A stretch of DNA of 64,000 nt, from positions 283,937,533 to 284,001,532 of the forward strand of contig CM041778.1 in assembly GCA_023374045.1 (NCBI GenBank). Direction: 5' to 3'. The notes below the pieces were generated by a model, which worked only from the letters and a program-made list of their open reading frames with translations, was not told the origin of the DNA and did not search any database. The position numbers and the translations under genes are program-made. Source of the DNA: Limonium bicolor (lineage: Eukaryota > Streptophyta > Magnoliopsida > Caryophyllales > Plumbaginaceae). Numbering within the stretch: position 1 is the stretch's first letter; every line of letters begins with the position of its first letter. This document shows, piece after piece, positions 1-10,626 of the stretch.

Positions 1-1315
1 CCAGTCCCCGGCAACGGCTATATTCTTTGAAGAGCACACGCCCCACCTCCAAACGATGTTGTTTTAGGCGAAACTACTTATTACAAATAATATCTTGTTG
101 CATCGAAACATATAAATGTTGGCTGAATCCCAACAGCTACTTTGACCGGTTCCGGGCGGTTCCAATTCCACGATTCCGAATCTGACAGTGATTCCAGACA
201 GTTCTAGTCGATTCTAATTCTGGGCCCGACCGATTTCAAATCGGTCTATCCGGTTCCAGTTTCAATTGATTCCGGGTAGAATGGGACCAGTGACTACCAT
301 TACTCTGATTGAGCCTTGCACGACCTCTCTGATTTATTAGAATATTCAAGTTGTACTTATTAAACTGTGTTTTTCACCACTAAACTATATTTGAAGTGCT
401 TCATCTCCTTGTGCAGAATCTATTGTTACTTATTTGTATAATTTGATAGAAAAATTGGTTTAAATTATATATTTAAATATTAAATAATTTAAAAAATTAA
501 TAAAAATATTTACTTACATAACACATTTTTAAAACATTTATTTTATCTTCAATTTTAAATTTTATTATATTTTATATTAATTTAAATATATTTTTATAAT
601 TGTTTATATTGTTATAATATTCTATTTTTATATAATAATTTTTTAACACTTACACCCTTTATCTTACACCCTTTATCTTAGTGCCTGGGGAAAGGTCATA
701 TAGTTAAATAAAAATAATGATATATATGTTAAAGTTAGATTATATTTATAGTTTTGAATTAAATCGATATTATAACACTTTACTACATAGTTTGAAAAAG
801 TTATAGGTCACTACTCAAGTTTATAGACATCTTAAAATGAGAGTAATAATTATGAGATTTGCAACTGTTATGACCAAATCATATTTTTGAGATTGACACA
901 CCATCAGCTAACATATAACACGTATCAACATGTTTTTTACAAAAACAACACAAACACCCAACTATCGAACGACTTAAGGGCATATTTCTACAGGCTTGAG
1001 ACCAAAAATCATAAACATATCCTCATCCCCCACTTTCTGTGTACATCAAAATAGGCAGTTGGGACTTGGGTGAAATCAAACTTGCTTAAGGTCATTGTCC
1101 TAAATCTCGTAATCTATTCCACTCTTCACCTCAGTTTGCTTCTTCTTCCTGGCAGAAATGTCTTCTCATGTTGATGCTCGATCACTGTAATTCTTTCACC
1201 TTTGCTTCTCTCCATTCCCACTTCAGCTATTGTTGCATCTTCAGCTGAACTGTCCTGTTCCTGATCATCCGAATACAATCAACAGAAGAAACGAATACTG
1301 TTAAGCCCCATAACT
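1..1315. other. AT-rich intergenic DNA, no gene seen
   Basis: No convincing open reading frame or element boundary is visible. 420-900 is very AT-rich. The first 20 bases contain TCCCCGGCAACGGC, which matches the 3' end of plant tRNA-Asp and so resembles a primer-binding site of an Athila-like retrotransposon. No LTR edge follows it, so it may be a fragment or chance. Confidence 0.5.
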
Positions 1316-1364
1316 TTAGACCAGACGACACATAACTCGAACAAACCTCGCAACAAAGAGTAGA

Positions 1365-2939
1365 CTACAAACTTGCCTTTTTCCTCTGTAACTCCCTCTC
1401 CGCCTCCACCTTCTTCCTCTCACCATACCCACCCACCGTCTCCCTACTCCAACCGCTTTCTCCTCCACATACCCACCCACCTTCCCTGTAACATCCACCG
1501 CTACATCTTTCGCCGCCACCGCCGTGTCTCCTACGTACCACCAACACCTTTCACCGCCCCTGCAACACCCTTCACCGCCTCAGTTGCCTTCTCCCCAACA
1601 TACTCCGTCGCACCCCACCCCATCACTTTCGCCTCCCCCGTTGCCCGCTCCACCATCCCCACTCCCTTTTTCCCCGTTTCCACCGCCACGTCCTTCGCTC
1701 CCACAACCGTATTCACCGTCATGTCTTTCGCACCTACCGCTACCGCTGTATCGACCACCAAGTCCTTCGCTCCCACAACCGTATTCACCGTCATGTCTTT
1801 CGCACCCACCGCCACGTCCTTCGCACCCACCGCCGTATCCACCCAAACAGATCTTTCGCACCCACCGCTGTATCCATTGCCACGTCCTTCGCACCCCCGC
1901 TTTCTCCCCAACATACATGCCCCCTGCCGCCCCCTTTGTCGCTTCCTTCACATTCACCGCCTTTTCGCCGGCATAATCCTTACCTCGCTTTGCATACTCC
2001 GCCGTCGTATCTTTAGCCTGCTTCGCGTACTCCACTGTCGTATCCTTACCCCACTTGGCATACTCCGCTGTCGTATCCCTCACCACCGTGTATCCCGTTA
2101 AGGCGCTATCCACAGCCGCCTCTTTCACCGGTTCACTCTTCTCCGCAACAAACTGTGTCGTTGACTTTACACCTTCCACAGTCTGGTCCTTCGCTTTGAC
2201 TCCCAAGTGAGCTGCGTAAGTTGCTGCCGCACTGCCTAGATTAACCGCTGTTTCCTTGGTGTTGTGAACGGCAGACGCCGCGTGCTCTTTCGCCTTAGAG
2301 TACCTTTCCTCTGCTTCTCTTATTGAATCCACCGAGCTTTGTTGTTGCTGTTCACCTGTCTGTCTTCTTATCTCTTCCAGAGTTTGACCCTCCCTCTTCT
2401 TACCCTCTGCTTCATTCTTCATGGTGTTATTGTTGTATCTCCCCCTGTCTTGTAAATCTCCAACTTCTTTCACTATTACCTCGAACTTCCCTACGGAATA
2501 CGAACTATACCTCTCCTCTGTTTTCCCCTGTTGTTGGGTCGATTTCCTTCTCTCTTCTTCGAATTTCTTACTCCATTCCTCCGCCGTTCCTTTTTCCTCG
2601 CTCCTTCCCTCCGACTTCCCAGCATCTGAAGCTGCTGCTGCTGGAGTCTTGATACCTTTCTGCTGCCAACTTCGTGTCGTTTCTTCTTTATCATCACATG
2701 AGCCCGCTCCACCACCTCACGCCGTTTCTGATACCTTTCCTCCGCATCCTCCCTTCCGAGCTTGTGGGTTCCATGATTTTGATATGGACTTGCTCACTCA
2801 CCATGGGTGGGTTTGTTGGGTGTGTTTGAGCAGCCAGATGTTCCGATTGGATAGGGAGCTTGGAGACTTTCTGCTCATCTAAACCGTGATCTCGCTCCCT
2901 ATTTGTTTTCTCTCTTCTCTCTTGTTGATGTGAAGCCAT
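1365..2939 (-). pseudogene. Seed LEA protein relic, SBP65/DC-8-like (LEA group 3 type)
   Basis: This is a hydrophilic seed late-embryogenesis-abundant protein. The family accumulates in maturing embryos and is thought to protect cells during drying. The start at 2939 (MASHQQERREKTNRE...) resembles the N-terminus of pea SBP65 as I recall it. A central part (about 2670-1915) has a Glu/Lys/Arg-rich stretch, then a SLEEI-like and AEERYSKAKEH segment. Ala-rich 11-residue-type repeats follow, such as DTTAEYAKQAKD and YAGEKAVNVKEA. From about 1910 to 1530 short VGAKDVAVDTA-type repeats continue in another frame, and the C-terminus (ERELQRKKASL) lies in a further frame ending near 1365. At least three or four frame changes are needed. 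A consensus donor (ATG/GTGAGT at 2802/2801) might explain the first as an intron, but no matching acceptor is clear. I call it a pseudogene; local sequence errors in G runs are an alternative. The long plus-strand frame here is an antisense shadow. Confidence 0.7.
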
Positions 2940-3030
2940 TGATGCACTAGCGTTTCCTCTCCTTTATCTTTTTGCGTTTGCTGGATTTCGAGCTGTACGT
3001 TTTGTCTTTGGGGATCAGATTATTCCTGTT

Positions 3031-3038
3031 ATTTATAG
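3031..3038 (-). promoter_or_regulatory. TATA box of the LEA gene
   Basis: On the minus strand this reads CTATAAAT, about 95 bases upstream of the LEA start codon at 2939. The spacing fits a plant core promoter. Confidence 0.5.
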
Positions 3039-3273
3039 TTTGTTATTTCAATGAGCTCATGAGAAGGAAACTAGTAAGTACTACATGAGAATGGTGAAGA
3101 CACTGCTGCTAAGAAATGACACGCGGTGCGGTGCCAACATAGGTGTCTCCAGAAGATGACTAATGTATTCGAGTTGTGTGACTGTGGCACAGTCCAAACA
3201 GCGGAGAGGGTTTGACCTTATCTTGGTACGAAGTGTCACCATATCCATATTGAGCTTGATTACATTACAGGAT

Positions 3274-3280
3274 ACGTGTC
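3274..3280. promoter_or_regulatory. ABRE-like element (ACGTGTC) upstream of the LEA gene
   Basis: ACGTGTC carries the ACGT core bound by bZIP factors of the ABI5/AREB type. Such sites commonly drive ABA- and seed-specific LEA expression. It lies about 335 bases upstream of the start codon. A GACACGCGG sequence at about 3119-3127 is a weaker second candidate. Function is inferred from family knowledge. Confidence 0.4.
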
Positions 3281-3686
3281 ATTCTATTCTATCTTCGAGA
3301 TATGTCGGTGTTCGGACTAAATCTGAGTTGTAATCAGATTAAACAACTGAAGCCTTTTATAATTGTGGAAATATGGAGATGCGGCAGTTTTGTTCTTTTA
3401 TATTAGGGATATATTTGTATTTTATTTCTTTTAGTTTTTCTTCTTCCTCTCCCCCTCCACAATTAAGATTCATGACTAGGTTAGAGAGTTCGAAGTTAGA
3501 AGTAAGATGAAATTGTGAATATATTCGGGTATTAACGGACGGGAAATTCATGAGAAGACTCTAGATTTAGAAGATTGAGAGGAGAGGTAGTGATAGTCGT
3601 CAAGTGTCATCCCCATATTCCTTGTAAGGGTCCATTCGGCTATAGCATTTATCCCTCCCTATTTTAAACGCAGGTATTACTAGCTT

Positions 3687-3698
3687 TATGTTAAAGCT
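3687..3698. repeat. Left target-site duplication of the LINE
   Basis: TATGTTAAAGCT here is repeated exactly at 9409-9420. It directly abuts the poly-T (minus-strand poly-A) tail of the LINE, as expected for target-primed reverse transcription. Confidence 0.9.
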
Positions 3699-3719
3699 TT
3701 TTTTTTTTTGAAAGGAGCA

Positions 3720-6700
3720 CTATATTATATTAAGAAGTAATTTCAGTACAATCTCCGGAATGGACTCCGGTGTCCATGAACCCGACGTCTGCGTAGTACG
3801 GGCATGGTTAGCTAGAGTATGCGTTAAATAATTGGCGTCCCCAGGGATGTGAAACCAAGATACATCATGAAAAGCCCCTAAGTTTGCCAATATACGATCT
3901 AAGATGTTGGTTGTGGAAGGCAACAAAGTCGCATTTGTACCATTGTGCAAGTATTGTATGAGCGCTTTGCAATCCGACACGAGTCGTAAAGTTGTAAACC
4001 CTGCAGCTTCCGCCGCATGCAATGCCTTCTCAATAGCGCTGGCCTCCGCATCCGCAACTGTGACATCCGCCCGAAAGCAAAGACCCCCCGCCAATAACAA
4101 CTGGTCCTGAAGTCGGCCCACCCATGCCAGGCCCCCCCTCTTGTGGGCATCCAAACTAGCATCTGTCGAGAATTCCGGCCACAGAGGATTGGTGCCACGA
4201 AGCTCCTGCAATGCCTGAGAGCTTACATGATCTTGGGCCATGGAATGATGAAGAAAGCTAGCAGCTTGACTCCATCCCTGCTCGAAATGATGGACTTGGC
4301 CATGAGAAACTTGACACCGTGCGTACCAAAGTTGCCAGAAGAAACTAACATAGCGCATCACTTCTTTGGCGGGCTCGTTCAATATAAATTGGAAAAACCA
4401 GTTCTGCAGCCCTTGATCAATAGTAATGTGAGTTGGAAGATGAAATCCAAACTTGTGCCAGAGGAAGTTCACACTGGGGCACGCATGAAAAACATGTAGC
4501 ATGGTTTCATGAGAGTCGCACATATCACACATGGTTGGGATGTCGATGCGGATTCGGTCCTTAATAGCCGTCTTGCATGCAATCTTTGATGAAACAAACC
4601 TCCACGTAAACAGCCTGAGACGGGGAGGGACGTGCAATCCCCATATTTTCCTATAAACCTTGGCTTTAACCTCGTGGTGCGACGATGATGGAAGAGCAGC
4701 ATTTTTGAGGCCTAAAGCTGCATAATATGCCGATGAGACCGTGTACTCTCCAGTTTTAGAAAGGCCCCAATACCAATAATCACCGGTGAATTGTTGAGAG
4801 GATGATGGGGCAATTGGAGTGGCTAGAACATGCTGGATATCTGAGATATCGCACCAAGATGCCAGTAAATCTTCATTTCATTTGTTGGCTGGAGTGATTA
4901 ACGTTGCTACTGACGCATGCCTGTGCACTAGAGGTGGGAGACGCCATGGAAAAAGCTTCCCTCCCTCCTTTGATTTTAGCCACCTGTCTGTGAGTTTAGT
5001 AGTTGTACCTGTGACAATTCCCCGACGGCCACCAAGTTGCAACAAAGGACGAACATTAAGGAGCGCTCTCCAAATCGGGCTGGCGGAGGAAGTCAACCGT
5101 ACGTCAAAACAAGTAGACCCCTGTAAATACTTTGCATGGTAAAATCTGGAGAGAAGAGAGGAGGGCTGTGTTAAGATCCGCCACAGCTGCTTTGCCAAGA
5201 GGGCTTGATTAAAACAGCGCAAGTCGCGGAATCCCATACCCCCTTCTCGTCTATCTTGGCACATTCTCGACCACTTTGTCCAATGGATTGAGTGGGATTG
5301 CTTAGACCCCCCCCCCCCCCACCAGAAATTATTAATCATTTGTTGGATCTTCTTAATGATTGAACAAGGCAACTGAATGATGGACATAGCATATGAAGGA
5401 ATGGCCTAAAGTACCGCTTAAATCAATAAAGTTCTTCCCGCTTGAGAAGTCTTGCGAGGCCAACTTTGTATGCGTTTCGCAACCCGATCCTTAATGTAGC
5501 CAAAAACTGAGCATTTGTTCTTACCAACTGTACTTGGGGAAACCAAGATATACCCCTAATCCCTTGTTTGCCTTGCCTGTAACGTTGTAGCAATACTCTC
5601 CTTCAACTGGCGACGTAAGCCAGAGGAAAACATCACAGCAGACTTGTCAGGATTGATGCATTGGCCGGAGGCAGCTTTGAACGCCTCTAAAGTATCCAGT
5701 AGAGCTACCGCATTAGATTCAGTAGCCTCCCAAAGAGAACAATATCATCAGCAAATAACAGATTAGAAATTGGGGTATCAAGCCCAGGGATACTGAAAGG
5801 CCGAAACAGTCCCACCTCCGTCGCAAAATTAAGACTAGAAGTCAAAGCCTTCATACATATGATAAATAAGATAGGCGACAAAGGGTCCCCTTGCCAAAGA
5901 CCCCGCTGAGGCTGAAAAAACTGCCCTGGATATCCATTGATCATAACAGCGGTGCGGACTGTTGTTAAACAGTGATGAACCAGAGTGATCCAAGATGAAT
6001 GGAAACCCATGGTGTTAAGAACCTCAATGATGAAATTCCATTCCAATCGATCAAATGCCTTAGACATGTCCACTTTGTATGCAAAATGCCCCTTAGTCTT
6101 TGCTGTTGATCGCCTCATTGAGTGCAAGATTTCGTGAGACAACAGAATCTGATCCGATATTAAGCGAGTATGAACAAAGGCAGCTTGGTTATGGGAGATT
6201 ACCACTGGAAGAGCATCTGATATACGATTAACCAAAGTCTTTGAGATAACCCGATAAATAGTGTTGCATAGAGATATTGGCCTGTAACTTGCGATCGATG
6301 TCGCCCCTGGAGATTTGGGTATAAGAACAATATGGGTGTCATTCAGTGAAGGAGGAACTATATGTCATTGAGAAAATTTAGACAGGTACTGAGGAAATCG
6401 TCACTGATAATGGGCCAGTAGGTGTGTAAAAAAGTTCCATTTATGCCATCAGGCCCGGGCGCCTTTCCCGGATGCATTTGGTTATATGCTCTGATAATTT
6501 CTTCTTTGGTATACGGCTGCCCCATAGCAAGAAAATGATCCTGTGAAACTCTGTTGACAATACATGCCTGTATATGTGGGTCTGAATCTGGACATGTTGA
6601 AGTGAATAAACCTTCAAAGTACTGACGTGCAACTCGCTCAATGCCAACCCAGGACGATTGCAGTGGCTCTGCATCTGATGACAAGGAAACAACATAATTT

Positions 6701-7792
6701 TGTCTGCTTCTCATTCTATATCTCCCAAAGAAGAAAGCTGAGTTACGATCTCCCGCTTGTAACCACTGCTGGCGAGAACGTTGTTGTAGACGCACTTCTT
6801 CTTTGATCAAAAGAGAATCATAGATCCGATTTAATTCATTCCAACGAGATGTGTGAGTGGTGTTTGGCTCTGCTGAAGCAAGGCAATTAATCTCTTGTTG
6901 TGTTTGATATAATAAACGCTTCTCCACCAATATTGACGTCGCCCCCAGGTGCGCAACTTCTGACCACACCATGCAACTTTGTGGCAATAATCAGATGCAG
7001 TGGAGGTCCAAACCGAGTTCACTATAAGCTTGCATTGTGGGTGAGTTGCCCAGCAATTTTCAAACCGAAAAGGCTTGTGACCGTGATTCCGCATGGGGTG
7101 CAATACCAACTTAATGGGTTTATGATCTGAGTGACCCCTTGGGAGATGAAAATTTGTGGCCTGTGGAAAGTAGACAGCCATGCCGTATTACATACAAAGC
7201 GATCCAGACGACTATGGGTTGGACGGTTGTCTCTGGTTTTGTTAGTAAAAGTGAATTTAGAACCCCTAAAACCGAGATCTTGAAGATCACAATCGAGCAG
7301 ACAATTACGAAATGCGGCCATATTAGTAGCAGACCGTTTACCCCTGCCTTTATGCTCATGCAAAAATAAGACCTCGTTGAAATCACCACCCAACACCCAT
7401 GGCCCTTGCCACTGGGTTTCAAGATACCGAACTAAATCCCATGTTTTCCATTTAAAACGGTAATCAGTCCAACCATACAGACCCGAGAATCGCCACTGAA
7501 ACCCCCCCTGAGAACCTACTATAACATCAACATGCCGACTTGACACACTAAGAACTGAAACATCAAGTGAGTTCAACCAAAACAAGGCAACACCAGCACT
7601 TCGCCCTTCACTATCGCCCCCAACCCAGTAGTACTTTCTATAAGATTTAGCAAAAGTCCTAAGCTCAAAAGCTGACAATTTGGTCTCTGTTAAGAACACA
7701 AAAACAGGTGCTTGATGATGTATCACCTCCTTAATCCAGCGAATAGCAGCAGGCGCACCCAAACCTCTGCAATTCGCAACCAACAAAGACAT
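3720..7792 (-). pseudogene. LINE ORF2 relic: endonuclease, reverse transcriptase, RNase H
   Basis: ORF2 encodes the enzymes for target nicking and cDNA synthesis. From 7792 an APE-type endonuclease reads MSLLVANCRGLG, LTETKL and GGDFNEV. Its final SDHKP motif lies in another frame after a shift at a G run near 7136. A further frame change lies near 6950, and another near 6363 beside a TAG. The reverse transcriptase (about 6300-5705) shows KVDMSKAFDRLEW, QGDPLSPILF and the catalytic FADD, then meets a stop at 5705. A later segment (5387-4878) holds the post-RT region. 4637-3720 holds the Cys/His zf-RVT-like segment and an RNase H with FSTDAS, ADAEASAIEKAL and LVSDCKAL. At least four breaks separate these parts, so no full enzyme can be made from this copy. 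Confidence 0.9.
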
Positions 7793-8960
7793 TATAATGG
7801 GCGATACTGGGAGTCACCCAGCATCGCCGTTGCAGTTGATTTCCCAGCTTCACCTTTCCCACTTTAGTAATCTCTTCCACAGCCTCAACCTCCCGCAGCT
7901 CTGATTCTGATGAAGAACATTGTACAGTGTTGAGCTTGCGCTTGCGGCCGTCCGACACCGTAGGTGAATGAGTAAACTCGCCTTCTTCCAGCATCGGGTC
8001 TGCATTGATATCCACCAGAACATGAACGCCACCTTGTCCTTGGGCCGGGTCAGCAACCACGCCTCCAGCATGGTCATGGCCTTGGTCAGCACCTTCCGCA
8101 TCAGTAGCAGCCTCTTGTACAACCGGTGTAACAACTGGGCGAGGCGGTGGAGTAGATCGACGTGGTCCACCAGAGCCTTCACCTCTTGCATCATACGTAG
8201 GCCTGGAACCACCAGCAGTTCCAGCCTTCAACCACATCCCATAGTTCAATTCTTCCTGGGTTGCGTCGGTACGATAAGGACAATCTCTCAGGAGGTGTGT
8301 GAAAAAACCACACAGAAAGCAAATGTTTGGTAACTTTTCATAAGTCAAAGGAAAAACATAATTCCTTCCTTCAGATTGGACAGAGGTAAAATGCAAGAGT
8401 GGCCTGGTGACGTCCAAACGAACTTTAAGCCGCATATAAGAACCTACTCGACGACGATCAAATTCAGCATACTCCATGAATTTTCCAATTTGATTCCCAA
8501 CCCTCTTAGCAAACTGATGATGCATAAACTGGAATGGTACATCATGCACATGTACCCAGAACGGAACCCATTGAAACGCATGATCTCGGGGGGCAGTGGC
8601 TCTATCAACTTCAGAAAGCACCAACAGACCACCATCGTGAGTCCAAGGCCCACGAGAGAGGATGGAATTGACAAACGCTTCGTCTGGCAATCGGAACAAA
8701 AGAATCCCGTCTTCAAGATGGCGAACCCGAAGCGTGTATTCACATTTCCAAGCCCTAGCAAGAGTCTTTTCCAAGACCTTGATATCAACATGTCGAGGCA
8801 TCAATAACTTTCCCAAGAAACAGCATTGAGTCAGTGTCTCAGTATTTGCGTGAAGTAGATCGTCAACCTGGACCGTCTCCTCCTCCGCAGCAGTGAGAGT
8901 AAGCTGCGCACAGTGAGAGGCCAGATCCTCAACGGGTGGCGGTGGTGGAGCAGCAGCCAT
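7731..8960 (-). CDS. LINE ORF1 protein, DUF4283 plus CCHC zinc knuckle
   Basis: ORF1 of plant L1 elements is an RNA-binding protein that packages the element's RNA. I start it at the ATG at 8960 (MAAAPPPPPVEDLASH). The open frame extends upstream to 9173, but that extension looks like 5' UTR. The N-terminal half fits the DUF4283 domain, with a typical WxVPFWVHVHDVP segment. A knuckle of form C-x2-C-x4-H-x4-C (CFLCGFFTHLLRDC) follows at about residue 225. After that comes a low-complexity Pro/Gly/Asp-rich tail. The length of about 409 codons is normal and there is no internal stop. The stop lies inside the start of ORF2 in another frame, so the two overlap by about 60 bases. Confidence 0.85.
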   Translation of the reverse strand: MAAAPPPPPVEDLASHCAQLTLTAAEEETVQVDDLLHANTETLTQCCFLGKLLMPRHVDIKVLEKTLARAWKCEYTLRVRHLEDGILLFRLPDEAFVNSILSRGPWTHDGGLLVLSEVDRATAPRDHAFQWVPFWVHVHDVPFQFMHHQFAKRVGNQIGKFMEYAEFDRRRVGSYMRLKVRLDVTRPLLHFTSVQSEGRNYVFPLTYEKLPNICFLCGFFTHLLRDCPYRTDATQEELNYGMWLKAGTAGGSRPTYDARGEGSGGPRRSTPPPRPVVTPVVQEAATDAEGADQGHDHAGGVVADPAQGQGGVHVLVDINADPMLEEGEFTHSPTVSDGRKRKLNTVQCSSSESELREVEAVEEITKVGKVKLGNQLQRRCWVTPSIAHYNVFVGCELQRFGCACCYSLD

Positions 8961-9408
8961 AAGGAGAGGAGCGAAAGGGATTGTGGAAATTTTTGAGTGG
9001 GATCGCAGAAATCGGTCAAGGAACGAAAATAGCAGGGTGAGTGTTTGGCAAAGGAAAAGCTTTGTTGATGCAAGTGTGAGTAAACCAGAACGCAAAGATG
9101 GGTTTATGTAGGATTGTAACCTGGAAAAAAGAAGGCATGAAAAGCTAGGGGTAGGGCTAATGATTTTTTGCATGCTGCTAGGCGGTACTTGGAGCGTGGA
9201 TAGATGGGTTGCGTGTGATAATAATCGGGATTCATTGACAGCTCAAGAGAGATTAGATAGAAGACCGAGGCGTTGCATGCAGTGCGGAAGACGAAGGGTT
9301 GGGCTTCAGATGGCTTTGGGAGGAAACCCTCTTGGGCAGGAAATACAACCGACTTAGTAGTTAACACTCCTTTCTTCCAGTTGGAGAAAAAGGTAAAACA
9401 GCAAGTTA

Positions 9409-9420
9409 TATGTTAAAGCT
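9409..9420. repeat. Right target-site duplication of the LINE
   Basis: TATGTTAAAGCT is identical to 3687-3698 and sets the 5' end of the LINE at 9408. Confidence 0.9.
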
Positions 9421-9842
9421 AATATGTGAGGAGAATGATGGGACCCATTAAGAAAGAGAAGAAGAAAACACCACTAGTCTGTTGACACCTGCACAATTTT
9501 GTCCACTTGAAATTATTCTATAAGTCATCGATTAGGGTTGATAACAAGCTATTTCATTCATGAAATTATTCTGTCCGAACAGACTATTTCAAGTGTCTTC
9601 CTTTTTTTCATACAAACCATCAATCAGTTTTGTGCTAATCTTGTGTGATAAATTTCTACTTGAATTGAATCATTAGAGCTAGTCCAATTTTCGAGATTGA
9701 ATTTCACGAAACAGAGGAGATTGTCCAAGCTCATCATCTTCTGCATCAAAATTCTTGAAGAATTGGTGATGATGACTTCGGGCCAGTGAATAGAATAAGA
9801 AAGAAAATTGAATCTCGTAAACATAGATTGTGTTAACTATAG

Positions 9843-10530
9843 TGATATAAAAATTAAAAAATGTGAATTAGAGGTTTTTAAAAAGTGAATCAGAGTTTAA
9901 GAAAAGGGAATAAGAGTTGCTAAAAAGTGAATAAGAGGCAAAAAAAGTAAATCTCACAAACAAAGATTGTTTAACAATAGTGATTCTAATTGTTTGACTA
10001 GAGTGAATAAAATGTTTTAGAAAAGTGAATCAAAAGTTGTTAAAAAATGAATCACAAGTTGTTACAAAGTGAATAAAGTAATAAGAAAAATGAATCTCGT
10101 AAACATAGATCGTTTAACTAAAGTGATTAAGAAGTTTAAGAAATGTGAATTAGAGGTTTTTAAAAAGTGAATCACGGGGTTAAGAAAATTTATCAGAGGT
10201 TTAATAAAAGTGATTCTCGTAAACATAGATTGTTTCACTAAAGTGAGTAAGAGGTTAAAAAAGGTGAATGGGAGGTTTAAGAAAAGTGAATTAAAGGTTT
10301 ATGAAAATTGAATCAGTGGTTTTTAAAAGGTGAATCAAAGTCTTAATAAAAGTGAATCTTTTGTTTAATAAAAGTTAATCCTATAACAAACTTATGCGAG
10401 AACCATATGAAATTTCATTTATTGAAAATGAATCATTTTTTTTTGAAAAAAGTGAATAATTTTTTTAAGAAAAATGAACCTATCATATAAAACAATATGA
10501 ATCCTTAATATTAAAAGTGAACCTTAACCC
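9843..10530. repeat. Degenerate GTGAATC/GTGAATA repeat tract
   Basis: An AT-rich stretch repeats variants of AAAAGTGAATCAGAGGTTTT at irregular spacing of roughly 20-35 bases. Two longer sub-blocks beginning AATCTCGTAAACATAGAT recur at about 9812, 10090 and 10210. No coding sense is visible. The reverse complement of the core motif appears at 16290-16380, across the large element between them. Confidence 0.65.
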
Positions 10531-10626
10531 TGCACTACAAACCCTACAAATGTCTTTGACGCTTTTTAGCTTTCCTATGGTGGTTTTAAGGTTATGTGGT
10601 GTGGGGTAATCTATTTTGAAATTATT

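Larger units (their letters stand above)
3699..9408 (-). mobile_element. Complete-length L1-type LINE retrotransposon
   Basis: This is a non-LTR retrotransposon that copies itself by nicking target DNA and priming reverse transcription there. It is bounded by a perfect 12-bp duplication (3687-3698 and 9409-9420). It ends on the minus strand in an A tail (poly-T at 3698-3709). The order on the minus strand is a 5' UTR (9408-8961), ORF1 with a CCHC knuckle, then ORF2 with endonuclease, reverse transcriptase, a zinc-binding zf-RVT-like segment and RNase H. That order is typical of plant L1 elements. The perfect duplication and both ends show that it was not 5'-truncated. ORF2 carries several frameshifts, so this copy is dead in cis. 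Confidence 0.92.

Noticed and set aside
1373..2101. 242-codon plus-strand open frame, Pro/Ser/Thr-rich
   Set aside because: It is the antisense of the repetitive LEA coding region and has repeat composition only.
3904..4499. Plus-strand open frames within the LINE
   Set aside because: They are antisense shadows of the RNase H and zinc-binding segments of ORF2.
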